Shown here: in pieces, positions 41,803 to 54,100 of the stretch | Layout of the letters: each line of letters begins with the position of its first letter | Position numbering within the stretch: the stretch's first letter is position 1 | NCBI GenBank assembly: GCA_916613615.1 | Contig: OU744730.1 | Span: 2,108,001-2,172,000, forward strand | Length of the DNA stretch: 64,000 nucleotides | Origin: Steromphala cineraria | Lineage: Eukaryota; Mollusca; Gastropoda; Trochida; Trochidae | Direction of reading: 5' to 3' | The notes under the pieces: model-generated | Databases searched by the model: none | Told to the model about the DNA's origin: nothing | Seen by the model: only the letters and a program-made list of their open reading frames with translations | Position numbers and translations under genes: made by a program

Positions 41803-44305
41803 TATGTTGTTTTTATTTACATTAATACACCTAATTCTTGAAATTATGTGTGCATAGACAATATTGACCTTATTTGAAAATATTATTTGCAGCTTTCTAT
41901 CTTGTACCCAGTCAATTCAACTGAAGTCATGAGCATTAAAGAAAACATGTTCTGCCTCAGTGATAACACGTATACAAAACAAATGCAGGTATTAGCATAT
42001 TAAAATGTTGATAAAATTCATGGATAATTTAGGACAAACAATTGCATAGTTTATATTTGTTTATTATCTCAACAAAACAATAAATAGAAAATAATCAATA
42101 TTCATATCATGTCTTTGAAGGCTTAACAAATATTAAAGTAAATTTCCCTAAGATGATTGTCAAGTTTAATTTGATGCATTTCATTTATGAAAAATAAATA
42201 AAAATAGGTGTACTTATTTATTGCAAAAGTCTATCTGAGTGAAGCTGCCTAAAGTATTTAACAATCAATTTCATCTAAAAAAATTATTTGAAAAATTAAA
42301 AAGATTTATTTTCAGGAAACTAAATATTAATGCCATGACAAGTAATTGTATGATCATAAATGTGAGTGGGCCAGACTGACCATTCCTTCTGGTGACAGAA
42401 TATCCATTTCATGTTGTTAATTCATTCCTGTCCAGGGATTACATTGGGAAACTGGATTCTATTTTTACTCTTCCCTGAAGTCTGAAATGTAAAAAAACAA
42501 TATTAAGTAAATTATTTCCCCCAAAGAATGAAAATTTTTACACTGCTTGTAAATAACAAGAAAAGTAGCAAGTCATAAGGTGTTGTTAATTGATTTGAAT
42601 AGCAAAACTGAATTAAAATCACATTAATTTCTTACAAAACATGCTTTCGGGCTGCCTTTATTTCATACAATGGCCCTAAGTGTTATTTATAAGTGAATGT
42701 TTCTTTATAAAAAACCTTGTACTCATATCTTGATTTTCTGCATATTTACATATTTGAGCAGAGGTAAACCTCAAAACAACATTTTGCCAATGATAACAAA
42801 TCTACACAATCAGGACTACTGTTTTTTTAGGCTAATTACATAACATGATGAAGAATCATTTTGCAGTTAAAATACCAATATTAATAATATATTAAGCTTA
42901 ACATATGTCATATGGTCATTAAAACACTTACAGTTACAGTAAAATTATTTCATAAACTTTATTTTTTAGAATAAGGCTAACATTTTTTTTATTAATTCAT
43001 GAACATGCCACAGAGTCACATATCAGTTTATTTTGGTTTTAGTCTAGGCAATATCCTGAGTTTGATTCTATCAAGACTGTCATCCATAACTGATCAATCA
43101 TATTTGGGTAATTACTGTCTCGCTTATGTCATCATTTTGTATCATGTCTAGTCTGATAATCAAGAATATTCAGTAAATATATTGACATATTCTTTTTATC
43201 TTACATCATATATAACTGAAAAATCTTATCAAACATATAATTATTCCAATTATTTATCAAACTTAACTTACAGTAATTATTATTTTTTTAAATTCGTTTT
43301 ATTTAAGCCTTTGACATTGTTGTAACATTTTAAGTAGTTAAAATCAAAGACGTGAATATTAGTTTATGTTGATTACTAATTTTGTGACTCATTAAAATAT
43401 TTAGGTCTATATTGGAGTGGCTAAATAAAATGATTATCATTAATCATAATTTGAAAAGATTCATCTCACCTTATTAATTTGTTACCGTAAAACTGCGGGC
43501 CGTGTGATAAGACTTTTTGCTGCTGACTGTCAAGTCGCAGATCTCAACCGCTCTCCCTTCTCATCTCGGACAGCAAGGAAGACATTTCACTTTCAGTGTT
43601 GCGCCAAAATATTGTCCAAGGTTTAGGTTTGGTGGCAAGTTTTCAAATGCGTTTCGTGATCTTGTTGTTTTCTCTGAGAACTTATGTTTGTCTTAATTGA
43701 CAAGATGCCTTCAAAGGACACCTGTTGAGACCAGGTTCTAGCGATTTGTGTCGCATCAACTTTGCAGTGATCGATGTTTACAAAACAATGCCGTATGTCG
43801 TTCTGTTGTCGTAAATAAAATTTGCGTAGCAGAATATCGAGTCTTTAAGGATTTCATTATATTTTTGCGACCATATCCACACAGAAAAGGCATGTCATCA
43901 TATTAAAAGGTAAACGTGTAACACTTTGCTAATTTGTAGTTGGCAATTGAAGATGACGTTACTTTTTCGTCATTTCTTATGACGTCAGTTTAGATATGCG
44001 CAGACGTGAGGACTTGTGCCTAGACTATACCCTTAATTGACACTTTTTATCATTTAACACCTTGTTCAGCCTTTGAAAATACGTGGGCGCCTTGGAAATT
44101 TTATTTTGAAAGTATATTTTAGACAAAAATCTACATTGGTCAACTACATGAAAACACAATCCTTTTTCATAATCAAGTAATCAATGATGTCATAGATATC
44201 ATTTATTATAAATCTTAGAAATAAATACAATTTAGATAGTGAACAAATGTAATAATGTTATTTTTGGGATCACAATATCTTGAATAGTACAGATTCTTGT
44301 ACTTT
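41803..44305. other. AT-rich gene-free stretch
   Basis: I see no coding frame, RNA gene or repeat of note. A slightly less AT-rich part (43480-43960) has no ORF. It may be intergenic or intronic. Confidence 0.4.
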
Positions 44306-44309
44306 TCGG

Positions 44310-44445
44310 GTCGAGTCCCATGCAGGATTCAAACCCACACCCTCAGACTCAGCCAACACCGCCAGCAATGACAATTAACAGCTAACCAACTTTCCCATTT
44401 CGCCATCCACACAAATGGAGGTCAAACAAGCGGCAGTTACGTTTA
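44310..44445 (-). mobile_element. Possible tRNA-derived SINE fragment
   Basis: On the minus strand a B-box-like GGTTTGAATCC follows an A-box-like GGTTAGCTG at a plausible distance. The resemblance is loose and no full tRNA fold is seen. Confidence 0.35.
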
Positions 44446-44562
44446 TTACCCCTCTGATATATGTTAATTGGCACAGCTTCCAAAGCTTAATGTATTGGAG
44501 ATAAATGCCATTTAGATAATGAACAAATGTAACAATGATCACACTATCTTGAATAGTACAGA

Positions 44563-44762
44563 NNNNNNNNNNNNNNNNNNNNNNNNNNNNNNNNNNNNNN
44601 NNNNNNNNNNNNNNNNNNNNNNNNNNNNNNNNNNNNNNNNNNNNNNNNNNNNNNNNNNNNNNNNNNNNNNNNNNNNNNNNNNNNNNNNNNNNNNNNNNNN
44701 NNNNNNNNNNNNNNNNNNNNNNNNNNNNNNNNNNNNNNNNNNNNNNNNNNNNNNNNNNNNNN
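44563..44762. other. Assembly gap (200 N)
   Basis: A run of exactly 200 N directly before a satellite array; probably a scaffold join where the array could not be assembled. Confidence 0.98.
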
Positions 44763-46597
44763 ACACCTTTACGAACAGTTTCTGCCCATTTTTAATCAAA
44801 ATTTTGAAAGTCATGTTTTTGGTAGAAAATGCAGTGGATGTCTGTGTAGGGTTCTCTCCCCAGTTCAATTAACACTGGTCATTTTAAGTGAAAATAAAAG
44901 GTCTTAAAAATCAGTTTTTGCAAATCTGTACATGCTTGGTACACCTTAAAGAACAGTTTCTGCCCATTTTCAATCAAAATATTGAAAGTCATGTTTTTGA
45001 TGAAAAATGCAAAGCCTATATCTGTATAACCTGAATTCAGATTTTTCAATATACGTCAAAATAAAAGGTCTTAGAAATCAATTTGTGCACATCTCTACAT
45101 GCTCGCTACACCTTTACGAACAGTTTCTGCCCATTTTTAATAAAAAATTTGAAAGTCATGTTTTTGGTAGAAAATGCAGTGGATGTCTGTGTAGTGTTCT
45201 CTCCCTTGTTCAATTAACACTGGTCAGTTTAAGTGAAAATAAAAGGTCTTAAAAATCAGTTTTTGCAAATCTGTACATGCTTGGTACACCTTAAAGAACA
45301 GTTTCTGCCCATTTTCAATCAAAATATTGAAAGTCATGTTTTTGATGAAAAATGCAAAGCCTATATCTGTATAACCTGAATTCAGATTTTTCAATATACG
45401 TCAAAATAAAAGGTCTTAGAAATCAATTTGTGCACATCTCTACATGCTCGCTACACCTTTACGAACAGTTTCTGCCCATTTTTAATCAAAATTTTGAAAG
45501 TCATGTTTTTGGTAGAAAATGCAGTGGATGTCTGTGTAGGGTTCTCTCCCTTGTTCAATTAACACTGGTCATTTTAAGAAAAATAAAAGGTATTAAAAAT
45601 CAGCTTTTGCAAATCTCTACATGCTTGGTACACCTTAAAGAACAGTTTCTGCCCATTTTCAATCAAAATATTGAAAGTCATGTTTTTGATGAAAAATGCA
45701 AAGCCTATATGTGTATAACCTGAATTAAGATTTTTCAATATACGTCAAAATAAAAGGTCTTAGAAATCAATTTGTGCGCATCTCTACATGCTCGCTACAC
45801 CTTAAAGAACAGTTTCTGCCCATTTTCAATCAAAATATTGAAAGTCATGTTTTTGATGAAAAATGCAAAGCCTATATCTGTATAACCTGAATTCAGATTT
45901 TTCAATATACGTCAAAATAAAAGGTCTTAGAAATCAATTTGTGCACATCTCTACATGCTCGCTACACCTTTACGAACAGTTTCTGCCCATTTTTAATAAA
46001 AAATTTGAAAGTCATGTTTTTGGTAGAAAATGCAGTGGATGTCTGTGTAGTGTTCTCTCCCTTGTTCAATTAACACTGGTCAGTTTAAGTGAAAATAAAA
46101 GGTCTTAAAAATCAGTTTTTGCAAATCTGTACATGCTTGGTACACCTTAAAGAACAGTTTCTGCCCATTTTCAATCAAAATATTGAAAGTCATGTTTTTG
46201 ATGAAAAATGCAAAGCCTATATCTGTATAACCTGAATTCAGATTTTTCAATATACGTCAAAATAAAAGGTCTTAGAAATCAATTTGTGCACATCTCTACA
46301 TGCTCGCTACACCTTTACGAACAGTTTCTGCCCATTTTTAATCAAAATTTTGAAAGTCATGTTTTTGGTAGAAAATGCAGTGGATGTCTTTGTAGGGTTC
46401 TCTCCCTTGTTCAATTAACACTGGTCATTTTAAGTGAAAATAAAAGGTCTTAAAAATCAGTTTTTGCAAATCTCTACATGCTTGGTACATCTTAAAGAAC
46501 AGTTTCTGCCCATTTTCAATCAAAATATTGAAAGTCATATTTTTGATGAAAAATGCAAAGCCTATATCTGTATAACCTGAATTCAGATTTTTCAATA
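44763..46597. repeat. Satellite array, 345-bp dimeric unit
   Basis: Copies start 345 bp apart (45007 and 45352; 45863 and 46208) with an extra half unit between. Each unit is two diverged halves of about 172 bp sharing ACAGTTTCTGCCCATTTT. Open frames in it are by-products. The array continues into the gap on its left. Confidence 0.92.
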
Positions 46598-46624
46598 TAC
46601 AGTAGTGTGCAAAAGTAAGTGGTC
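46598..46624 (+). mobile_element. Tc1/mariner-like terminal sequence, solitary
   Basis: TA followed by CAGTAGTGTGCAAAAGTAAG looks like the outer end of a Tc1-type inverted repeat. I found no matching second end downstream. Confidence 0.4.
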
Positions 46625-46628
46625 GAAA

Positions 46629-46747
46629 AACGCGTTTCTCACGCGTAGCTCACGCGTTAGTCACGAGTGAGCAACGCGTGAGCAACGGGCAGCCACGCGT
46701 CGGCCACCCGTTGCTCACGCGTGGCTGACGGGTGGCCAACGCGTGTC
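46629..46747. repeat. CpG-rich cluster of ACGCGT motifs
   Basis: Seven ACGCGT hexamers in about 115 bp, spaced mostly at 10-11 bp or multiples, with CACGCGTGG and related palindromic variants. It stands out in an AT-rich, CpG-poor neighbourhood. Confidence 0.85.
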
Positions 46748-48359
46748 ATACATGGCTGGATAATCGAGGTTGCAGAAGTGCCAAAAGCGTTCATAAAATC
46801 ATGTTTACCGATTTTGTACTTTATGTCATATGACAAAAGTTGAATTTTTTTCTTTGTAAATTATACTTATTGAGGATTACATATTCCACATGGTTGCAAC
46901 TTAATCCCGATTGTATTCATATCCTCAAGACAATCTATAATGGAAATGCTAGCATAAAGGGGTTTGAAGTTTATTTACGTTATATATATTTTATTACGTT
47001 TTTTATATACGTTTATATATTACGAAATTAAATGAATTTGACTTCAACCCAACACTTTAATCTTTTTCATTGGCCAACAAGCTCCAAGCTGCTCATTGAT
47101 TAGTCGCTGCAATATAACTATTAGTAATATGCATGAGTAGATATATACAAAAGAGTGATTGCATCAAATCTCTGCTTCGTAAGCATCAGAGTTTATACTT
47201 TCTGGTATATTTGACAGTCATTTATGTAGCTATTGATGAAATGTAAAATATATATAAATGTTAAGATATTTTTACGGGAATAACATAACTGCAGCAATTT
47301 CATTCATTCCTCTTCTATGCATAACATTTATTATGCATGACACGTACGGTAAAGGCACACTCTGTGTGTTGTTTGGAGTCACATACACAAAAACATTATC
47401 AATAGTGTTTCTCTATCGGGAAGTATAGACTGATTTATGAAAGAATCATTTAGAGCTAAAGTATAGTAACAGTAAGAAGGCTCAAAGGCGTGACTATGAT
47501 CGAAAACCGGACAATGGCGCGCTTCAACCAGCCAAACCTTACTTAAGTGACTTATCTAAAGCAGTCAGCATGGCAGATATGAGTTTAAAATATTGCTAGC
47601 CTAAAGTACTATTATTCGTGTCAATTTCACATGTGTTACAAGAGTTTCATGACAACGGGATTATAATATATTCAGCATTTCAGGATGAGATGAGTATGTG
47701 AGATGTTTTAAATTCCTATCATTGTTTATGCAATCATTTTCTTTTAAAAACAAAACAACATTTCCTGAAACCACAAGGCTTTGTAAACAGCTAATGTTTT
47801 AAAGATTAAGTATATAACATAATTCACATTTTTCGTTGAAGAGGAAACTTATGGTCAAGCATGTTATTTCCTACGTTTCAAGTCACCAAGTGAGAAGATT
47901 ATTGAGTAGTGCATAAAATGCATCAATGTGTTCTTGTTCAACGTATTAACCCTGGAGGATTAACATAAAGTTCTTATTGCTGTAGAGTTTCATGGAGATC
48001 AAACAGTTATTCATATTTCCTGTCTTAAGAGGTTATTTGTGCCGAGATTTATTTGAGTTGTATAGATATTAAGATATTCCGTATTGCTCTTGCACAGAAA
48101 GCTGCAGCTCACATCAATTGAAATTTGAAACTGATATATATGTATTGTTTTAATAAGCCAATACATCTTATGTTTTGTACATCTGTACAGATGATTTTAT
48201 TAAAGTTGAGTATGTTTTTCTTCTAATATATTCTGCATATGAACGCTCGTATATCATGTAATCCTATTACACATATCCTTCGTTGTATAATTAGAATATA
48301 TTGAGGTCTGTCGAGCTTGTCATATATTTGATATAATCAAAATTATGTTGATACAAATT
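46748..48359. other. AT-rich gene-free stretch
   Basis: Non-coding. Near 47490-47530 it shares AAAACCGGACAATG and GCGCGC with the MITE at 24249-24742, so it holds a degenerate dispersed repeat. Confidence 0.4.
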
Positions 48360-48912
48360 GGCTCCTCTGTAAAGTTGAACAAATCTTAACTGATCAGTTT
48401 ATAACACAATGGCAATATGAAAAGACGTTATCATCTAAAGGAAAAAATATATGATTGACCAGTGTTTGGTCCTGAAGATCATATTTTTCTACCAACAAAG
48501 GTTTCACAACCTATTTTGAAATTTAGAACAAGTAATACTAAACTTCCTGTTGAAGTTTGTCGTTGCCATCATGTTTCTTATTGTGATAGAAAGTGATTGA
48601 TGTGTAAGTCGGCTGCGGTGGGTGACGAATATCATTATATTTTTGAATGTACTTCTTTATTAGAAAATAGAAACAAACTATTACTAAAATATTATTATAC
48701 GAGACTTAATTATTTTAAACTTCACAGCCTCTTTACAGCAATACATTGTACAACTGTTGACAAGCTAAGTAAGTTTATAAAATGTATCTTTGAGCAACTA
48801 CAAAAATGTCTATAATAATTCTGCGTCGTTGTTACATTATATTGTATTATTATCTATGTAATAATGTACTATGTACCACAATGAGTAGTTTTAGTGAATA
48901 AAGAACTTGAAC
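48360..48912 (+). pseudogene. 5'-truncated LINE, C-terminal zinc knuckle and 3' tail
   Basis: Broken frames encode SNTKLPVEVCRCH then CKSAAVGDEYHYIFEC, the knuckle at the end of CR1/L2-like ORF2 proteins. It ends in AATAAAGAACTTGAACTTGA, a short repeat tail typical of such elements. Stops are frequent. Confidence 0.65.
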
Positions 48913-49495
48913 TTGACAACTGGACTGTATTAACTAAGTACCGCCGATTAGGGCGACTCTCCTTGCGAGAGTCACATAAGCGTCAGTCAATTAGCAGCTT
49001 CTCACAGCGAGAGCCACATATATGCGTCGCTTCTATTTGTATTGAAATAAAGTCCTTTTTATACATACTTTGGCAACTATCAACATGAATGTAAATATTC
49101 TATGTATGATATGTCATAACAGACAGTAATCAAAGTGCTTTGATAGAAATGAATGGCCGATTTTGGAGCATGATACTCCGTTTGGTGAATAAACAAATCT
49201 TTTAAATAATGGGTTGTTAGAAATTTACACATGTCTGGTATAACATACACCTAGCTCATATTTAACAAGGTGCTCATGCCGTCTCTTAACAGTAATGTCC
49301 TGTTACTTTCGAATCAGTGATGTAATTATCACATCATCATCAAATGAATTCTGTCTCTTTTGACCAATCACCAAGATAAGCCGAATCTAGATTTAACAGT
49401 GTGAATCCCAATGTGAATAAACATTCAATCAGACTCTAGAAATCATTATCAAATAGATTGACCTTGACATAACACTCTCTCGGGATGCAGATTGA

Positions 49496-49610
49496 CAGAC
49501 AGACAGACAGATAGTTTATTTATGTCTCACCTCAACATAATACAAATATATATATACATTCATTAGAATACAAAATCAATGTATTATGCACATGTACATA
49601 TGCTTTCGAT
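49496..49610 (-). mobile_element. Solo LINE 3' tail
   Basis: GACAGACAGACAGACAGATA then TTTATTTATGTCTCAC on the + strand, the same layout as the 3' end of the LINE at 50884. It interrupts the homology between repeat copies 1 and 2. Confidence 0.6.
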
Positions 49611-49671
49611 TGAAGCGTAGCAATTGTAGAACAAACGCATGCAAATGCTTTCATTGGACAATATTCTTCAT

Positions 49672-49745
49672 GTACAGAACAGAACAGAATTTTATTCTCA
49701 TGAATTATACAAAATGATATAGAGAATATGCAACTTGTAGCTACA
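49672..49745 (-). mobile_element. Solo tail with (CAGAA)n
   Basis: ACAGAACAGAACAGAATTTTATTC resembles the tail at 58752 (given here in part; both have AACAGAACAGAA before TTTAT). It also interrupts the homology between copies 1 and 2. Confidence 0.45.
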
Positions 49746-50605
49746 CCCTTCTTCAATACCTATTGAAACACCGGCTATTCCATGCCCCTTGCTTGCGTTT
49801 TTTTGCACAATATTCTCTTTGCATGTGTTAATGTCAGGTGAAGTTTGAATGCTATTGAAAATTTTGCATTCTAAAATCATTATTCAAAGTAGAGATTATG
49901 AAAGTACGTAAAACATTATAATCATGGTTAATGTTTAAGTTGCGTATGTAATAACGTCTACATAAATGACATATTCACTGTTCAGTTCTAAATACGATTG
50001 ATTTACTTGTTAAGACAATGTTTGTGTGTTCAATCCCATAACATTTCAACTGGTCAAAGAGAGTTACATTTTGTTTTTACGTTTTGTTTAATGCCTCATA
50101 CCGTTTGGGAACTGACAGTACTAATACAAAATACATATTTTACATCATATTCAGAATTAATACAGGGCTATAATTATATAGATTTAACTACAATAAGTCA
50201 ATCTTAATTAAGCTGTGAAGTTACGGGATTTCCTCACAAGAAATGTAGACCACGCCCATCACGTGTGCACAGATTTAAGTTATATTTACTAATGAATCTT
50301 TATTCAGACGTCAATATACTATAGATGAACAAGTCACCTTTAATTAACAACATCAATGGTGCAAGTTACTCGATGATGTCTCTGTTCTCTGTTTAATATC
50401 CTTATTCACACCTGTCTGTTTCCCGACTGATCTTCATGAAACAATAAAACAATCAGAATGTATGGTATAGACTAGACAGCTTCCTTTCATCCCGTCTCGG
50501 GAGATGAGGGGTACTGTGAGCTAATTAGAGTCGCTAGAGCGGGCAGTTAGGTTGACAAGGGGCGTTGAGCCGTGAAGCATGTCGAGGGGTTAATGAGTTA
50601 GAAAC

Positions 50606-50883
50606 TTGGCTACGTATGTGTATCATGCTAATAAGCTCAGAAGTAGCCTCTTGATTACTGTATAATCAATTGTATCATAGGCCTAAATACACCTGAATAT
50701 AGTAAATTAGATTGAGATTGTACCATAAATTGTTATTTCAAGTCCGACCGATTCTTGACATACCCTTATTAAATGTGTATTAGCAAATTCATCAGAAACG
50801 TAACAGATTACGGTTCAATCTTGCTACGCCAACATTTGGTAAAAATGGCGGATTTTGGCAAAATATTTTGTTGGTGTACCAAG
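50606..50883. other. Spacer left of the LINE
   Basis: Non-coding. It contains a 21-bp sequence (50819-50839) that recurs in inverse at 56214-56234, on the other side of the LINE. Confidence 0.5.
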
Positions 50884-51148
50884 ACAGACAGACAGACAGA
50901 CAGACAGATTGTTTATTAGCGTCTCACCATATGTACATTAATATATATATATATGAAAAATAAAAATAAAATCATAAATGGACATATGCCACTCCAAAAG
51001 GAGTTATGAGAGACGATTTATATATACACATGACATAAAAAAGGGCATGTAAATGAAATTAAAACGGATATTTGAGTTAAATAATATTGGTACATACAAT
51101 AAGTAAATAGTAGCATTAAAACAACAGGGTAAAACGTGTGCATTAATA

Positions 51149-54100
51149 TCACTTGTATAAAATTTGTTGGCGTCTTAAAAGTATTTTAAAGCAGTTTTTG
51201 GCACATATTTTTATAAGATCTTTAGAGCTTAAAAGGAGTGATAACTTCTCAGAATCCGTTAATAGAGTTAAACGTGGAATAAAACACTTCGATGATGTAA
51301 AAACTTCTTCTCTTATGTCATTGTAAAGTGGACACTCGAGTAAAACGTGATGTTCTGACTCAACTAGGTTTGGGCAATGAAAACATTTTCTATCTTGAAG
51401 TTCGAGTCCTTCATAGCGGCCGGTTTCAATACGCAGGGGGGCAGTACCAGTCCTGAACAAAGCAAGGGCACGTCTGTGAGATTTTGGCATATGTGTTAAA
51501 AGATAGGCTTCTGTTTCGAAAGTCGACTTGTGATTTCTGTAGTGCCTAAGCTTGTTTTTTCCCGGACCTCTTTTAGCATTTTCCCGTTGTAATGACGTTT
51601 CCCATGATGTAATAAAATCTTGAAAGGACAATTCCTCACAGTCTCGTACAGTAATGGTGTTTGTTAAAAGAGCTTCCTTTGTAATCCCCAGGTTATGCAT
51701 ACGACGGTAGAAAGACGAGTGCCAAGTCTTGTTGCGTTTCGATAATGGATTACATCCCAGATTAAAAACATTGAAATTTAAACGTTCTTGGTCCATATTC
51801 ATCATTCTTCTCCAATATCGAATCAAACAGACATCTTGTCGTACTTTCACAGGGGTCCAGCCCATATCACCAATAACTGCATCATTTGGAGCATATTTTC
51901 CTAAGCCTAAATAAAATCTCATGGCCCGATTTTGGATTGCGTTGATTGCTGTAAAGTCTTCTGTCCCATATATAGATATCCCATAAGCAATAACTGGCCA
52001 TACCAATGCATCGTAGAGTTTAGTATAAGTTTTAAAACCGACGTTACCGAGAGTCTTACACTTGGATATGACAAGACCGAGAGCACGACCAGCAGCTGCT
52101 GCCACGTGACCAGCTGTAACCTTGTAGTCGAGGTGTTCGGTTATAGTCAGTCCCAGGTAACGGTACTGGCTCACTGTAGACAGGATCATCTCACCGCACG
52201 TGAAGGTGTGTTCAGTGATAGGAGCACTGGCTTGCCGAAAATGAACAACTTGCGATTTTGTGCTATTTATAGTTATGTCATTTCTGTCACACCACAGATT
52301 TAGCTCATTTAACATAGTCTGTAGATCCTCTTCACTTTCAGCTAGTAGGACGACATCGTCCGCATATAATAAGATACCAATACGTTCATCTCCTACTTTC
52401 ACTCCAATGTCTTGATCCTTTATACACGTGACTAAGTCATTAATATACATGTTGAACAACAGTGGAGATAGTACACAGCCTTGTTTTAAACCGCATCGCA
52501 CATTAAACCAGTCTGTAGTGAGGTGGTTTATTCGAACACAGCAACTGACAGATTTATAAATCCCTCTTAAAGCACAAATGATATGTGAGCTAACTCCGAA
52601 GTCTTTCAGTTTATTAAAAAGTAGATCCCGTCGTATATGATCGTAGGCTTTTTGAAAGTCAATAAATGCGGTAAATGTTGGCAATTTCCGTGCTTTTCGT
52701 GATTCGATTATATTGGTAACGGTAGATAATTGATCGATGGTAGAGCGTCCTTTTCTGAAGCCGTTCTGCTCGTCGGCTATAAGATTATTGTCTTCACACC
52801 ATTTGGACAGACGATTATTTAAAACTGAACAATAAAGTTTGTAGCTGACTGGAGATATAGCAATTCCTCTGTAATTATATGGATCACGACGGTCACAATT
52901 AGAGTTCTTCACAATCGGTTGTAGAACAACTTTAGACCAACACTCGGGAATCACACCATATTTGAAGCATATATTAAAGGTTTTATGGAAAAATAAGGTA
53001 CTTGTTTTATTTCTCAATACTTCTATAGGGATGTCATCTATTCCTGGAGCTTTTCCAGATTTGCTTGTAAGGATGGCCAGATTGATCTCTTCCAAGGTAA
53101 TAGGCTGATTCAGTGGATCACAGTTAGTGTCTATTGCTTCATCTTGTGGTTTTCCTGATATTGGATAAGACTTCTTGTTAGGGTTGAGTAACAGGTTGAA
53201 ATGTTCCTTCCACGTATATAACAAAGTATCTATATTTTTAGTAAACCCGTCACCTATTTTCACTTCTTCCGGTATCTTATTGTGTCTCTCAAATCCAACT
53301 CCAATCTTCCCAATTTCCTTCCAGAATGTAGATTGTTGTTTCTCGGAAATGTTATCAAGCATATTCATAGCATCACTTGTGAACTTCCTCTTTGCCTTCT
53401 GAACAGATCTATCAAACGCTTTCCTCTTTTTCACATAGACAGCTTTAAACGTTGGCTTGTTTACAGTCTGAGTTCGAATCCACTTGCGTTCGGCGTCACA
53501 CATGTCATTCCATGAAAATGTTAATTCCTGTGTCCACCAAGGTTTACCAGTCCGTCTTTTCTTGTTGTTAACACTAGATTTTATAGTTATTCTTCTGCTT
53601 GGTAGTGATGACAGCATTTCTTTCTGTATAAGGTTATTGAATTCGTTAAAAGCATTATTTATGTTATTTTGTACAAGATCTTCACTTTCAAGCTTCGCAG
53701 TAAGATCCATTACCTGTTGAAGGACATCTTCACTGCACATGAAGGAATTTGGCACATTTCTTGTATCGATCTTAACACGAGACACAGTATGGCTTTCAGC
53801 ACAATTATCAGCATTAAAAACCTCCGTGTAGTTCCTCTCTAGACTCCACGAAAGCAGGGAGTGGTCAGGTATAGCACTTGATGAGTTTAATATATTAAAC
53901 GCTTTGGCCTTATCACACACTTCAGACGCTCTTATTACTGTAAAATTAGAAAAAGAGCTTAAATTTTCATATGGTACTAGACAGTAATCAACAACCGATA
54001 ATCCTTTGGATGACACACTTGTAAAATCGTCCTTCAATACTTTTCGTCCGTTTAAGACACACATATTTGCATTTCTAGCAAACTCACACAACAGTTCACC

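Larger units (their letters stand above)
48950..50605. repeat. Unclassified long repeat, copy 1
   Basis: Diverged but collinear with 61320-62945 and in part with 63055-63895. Shared blocks include TTTGGTGAATAAACAAATCTT, given here only in part as GAATAAACAAATCTT, CATTGGACAATATTC and TTTGGGAACTG. Two LINE tails (49496 and 49672) are inserted only in this copy. No ORF. Confidence 0.75.

Noticed and set aside
44519..44872. Open frames spanning the N run
   Set aside because: Artefact of translating an assembly gap.
45007..46453. Repeated 81- and 123-residue frames
   Set aside because: They recur with the 345-bp satellite and have no gene context.
46598..48360. Complete Tc1/mariner element
   Set aside because: Only one terminus-like sequence was found, with no second end and no transposase frame.
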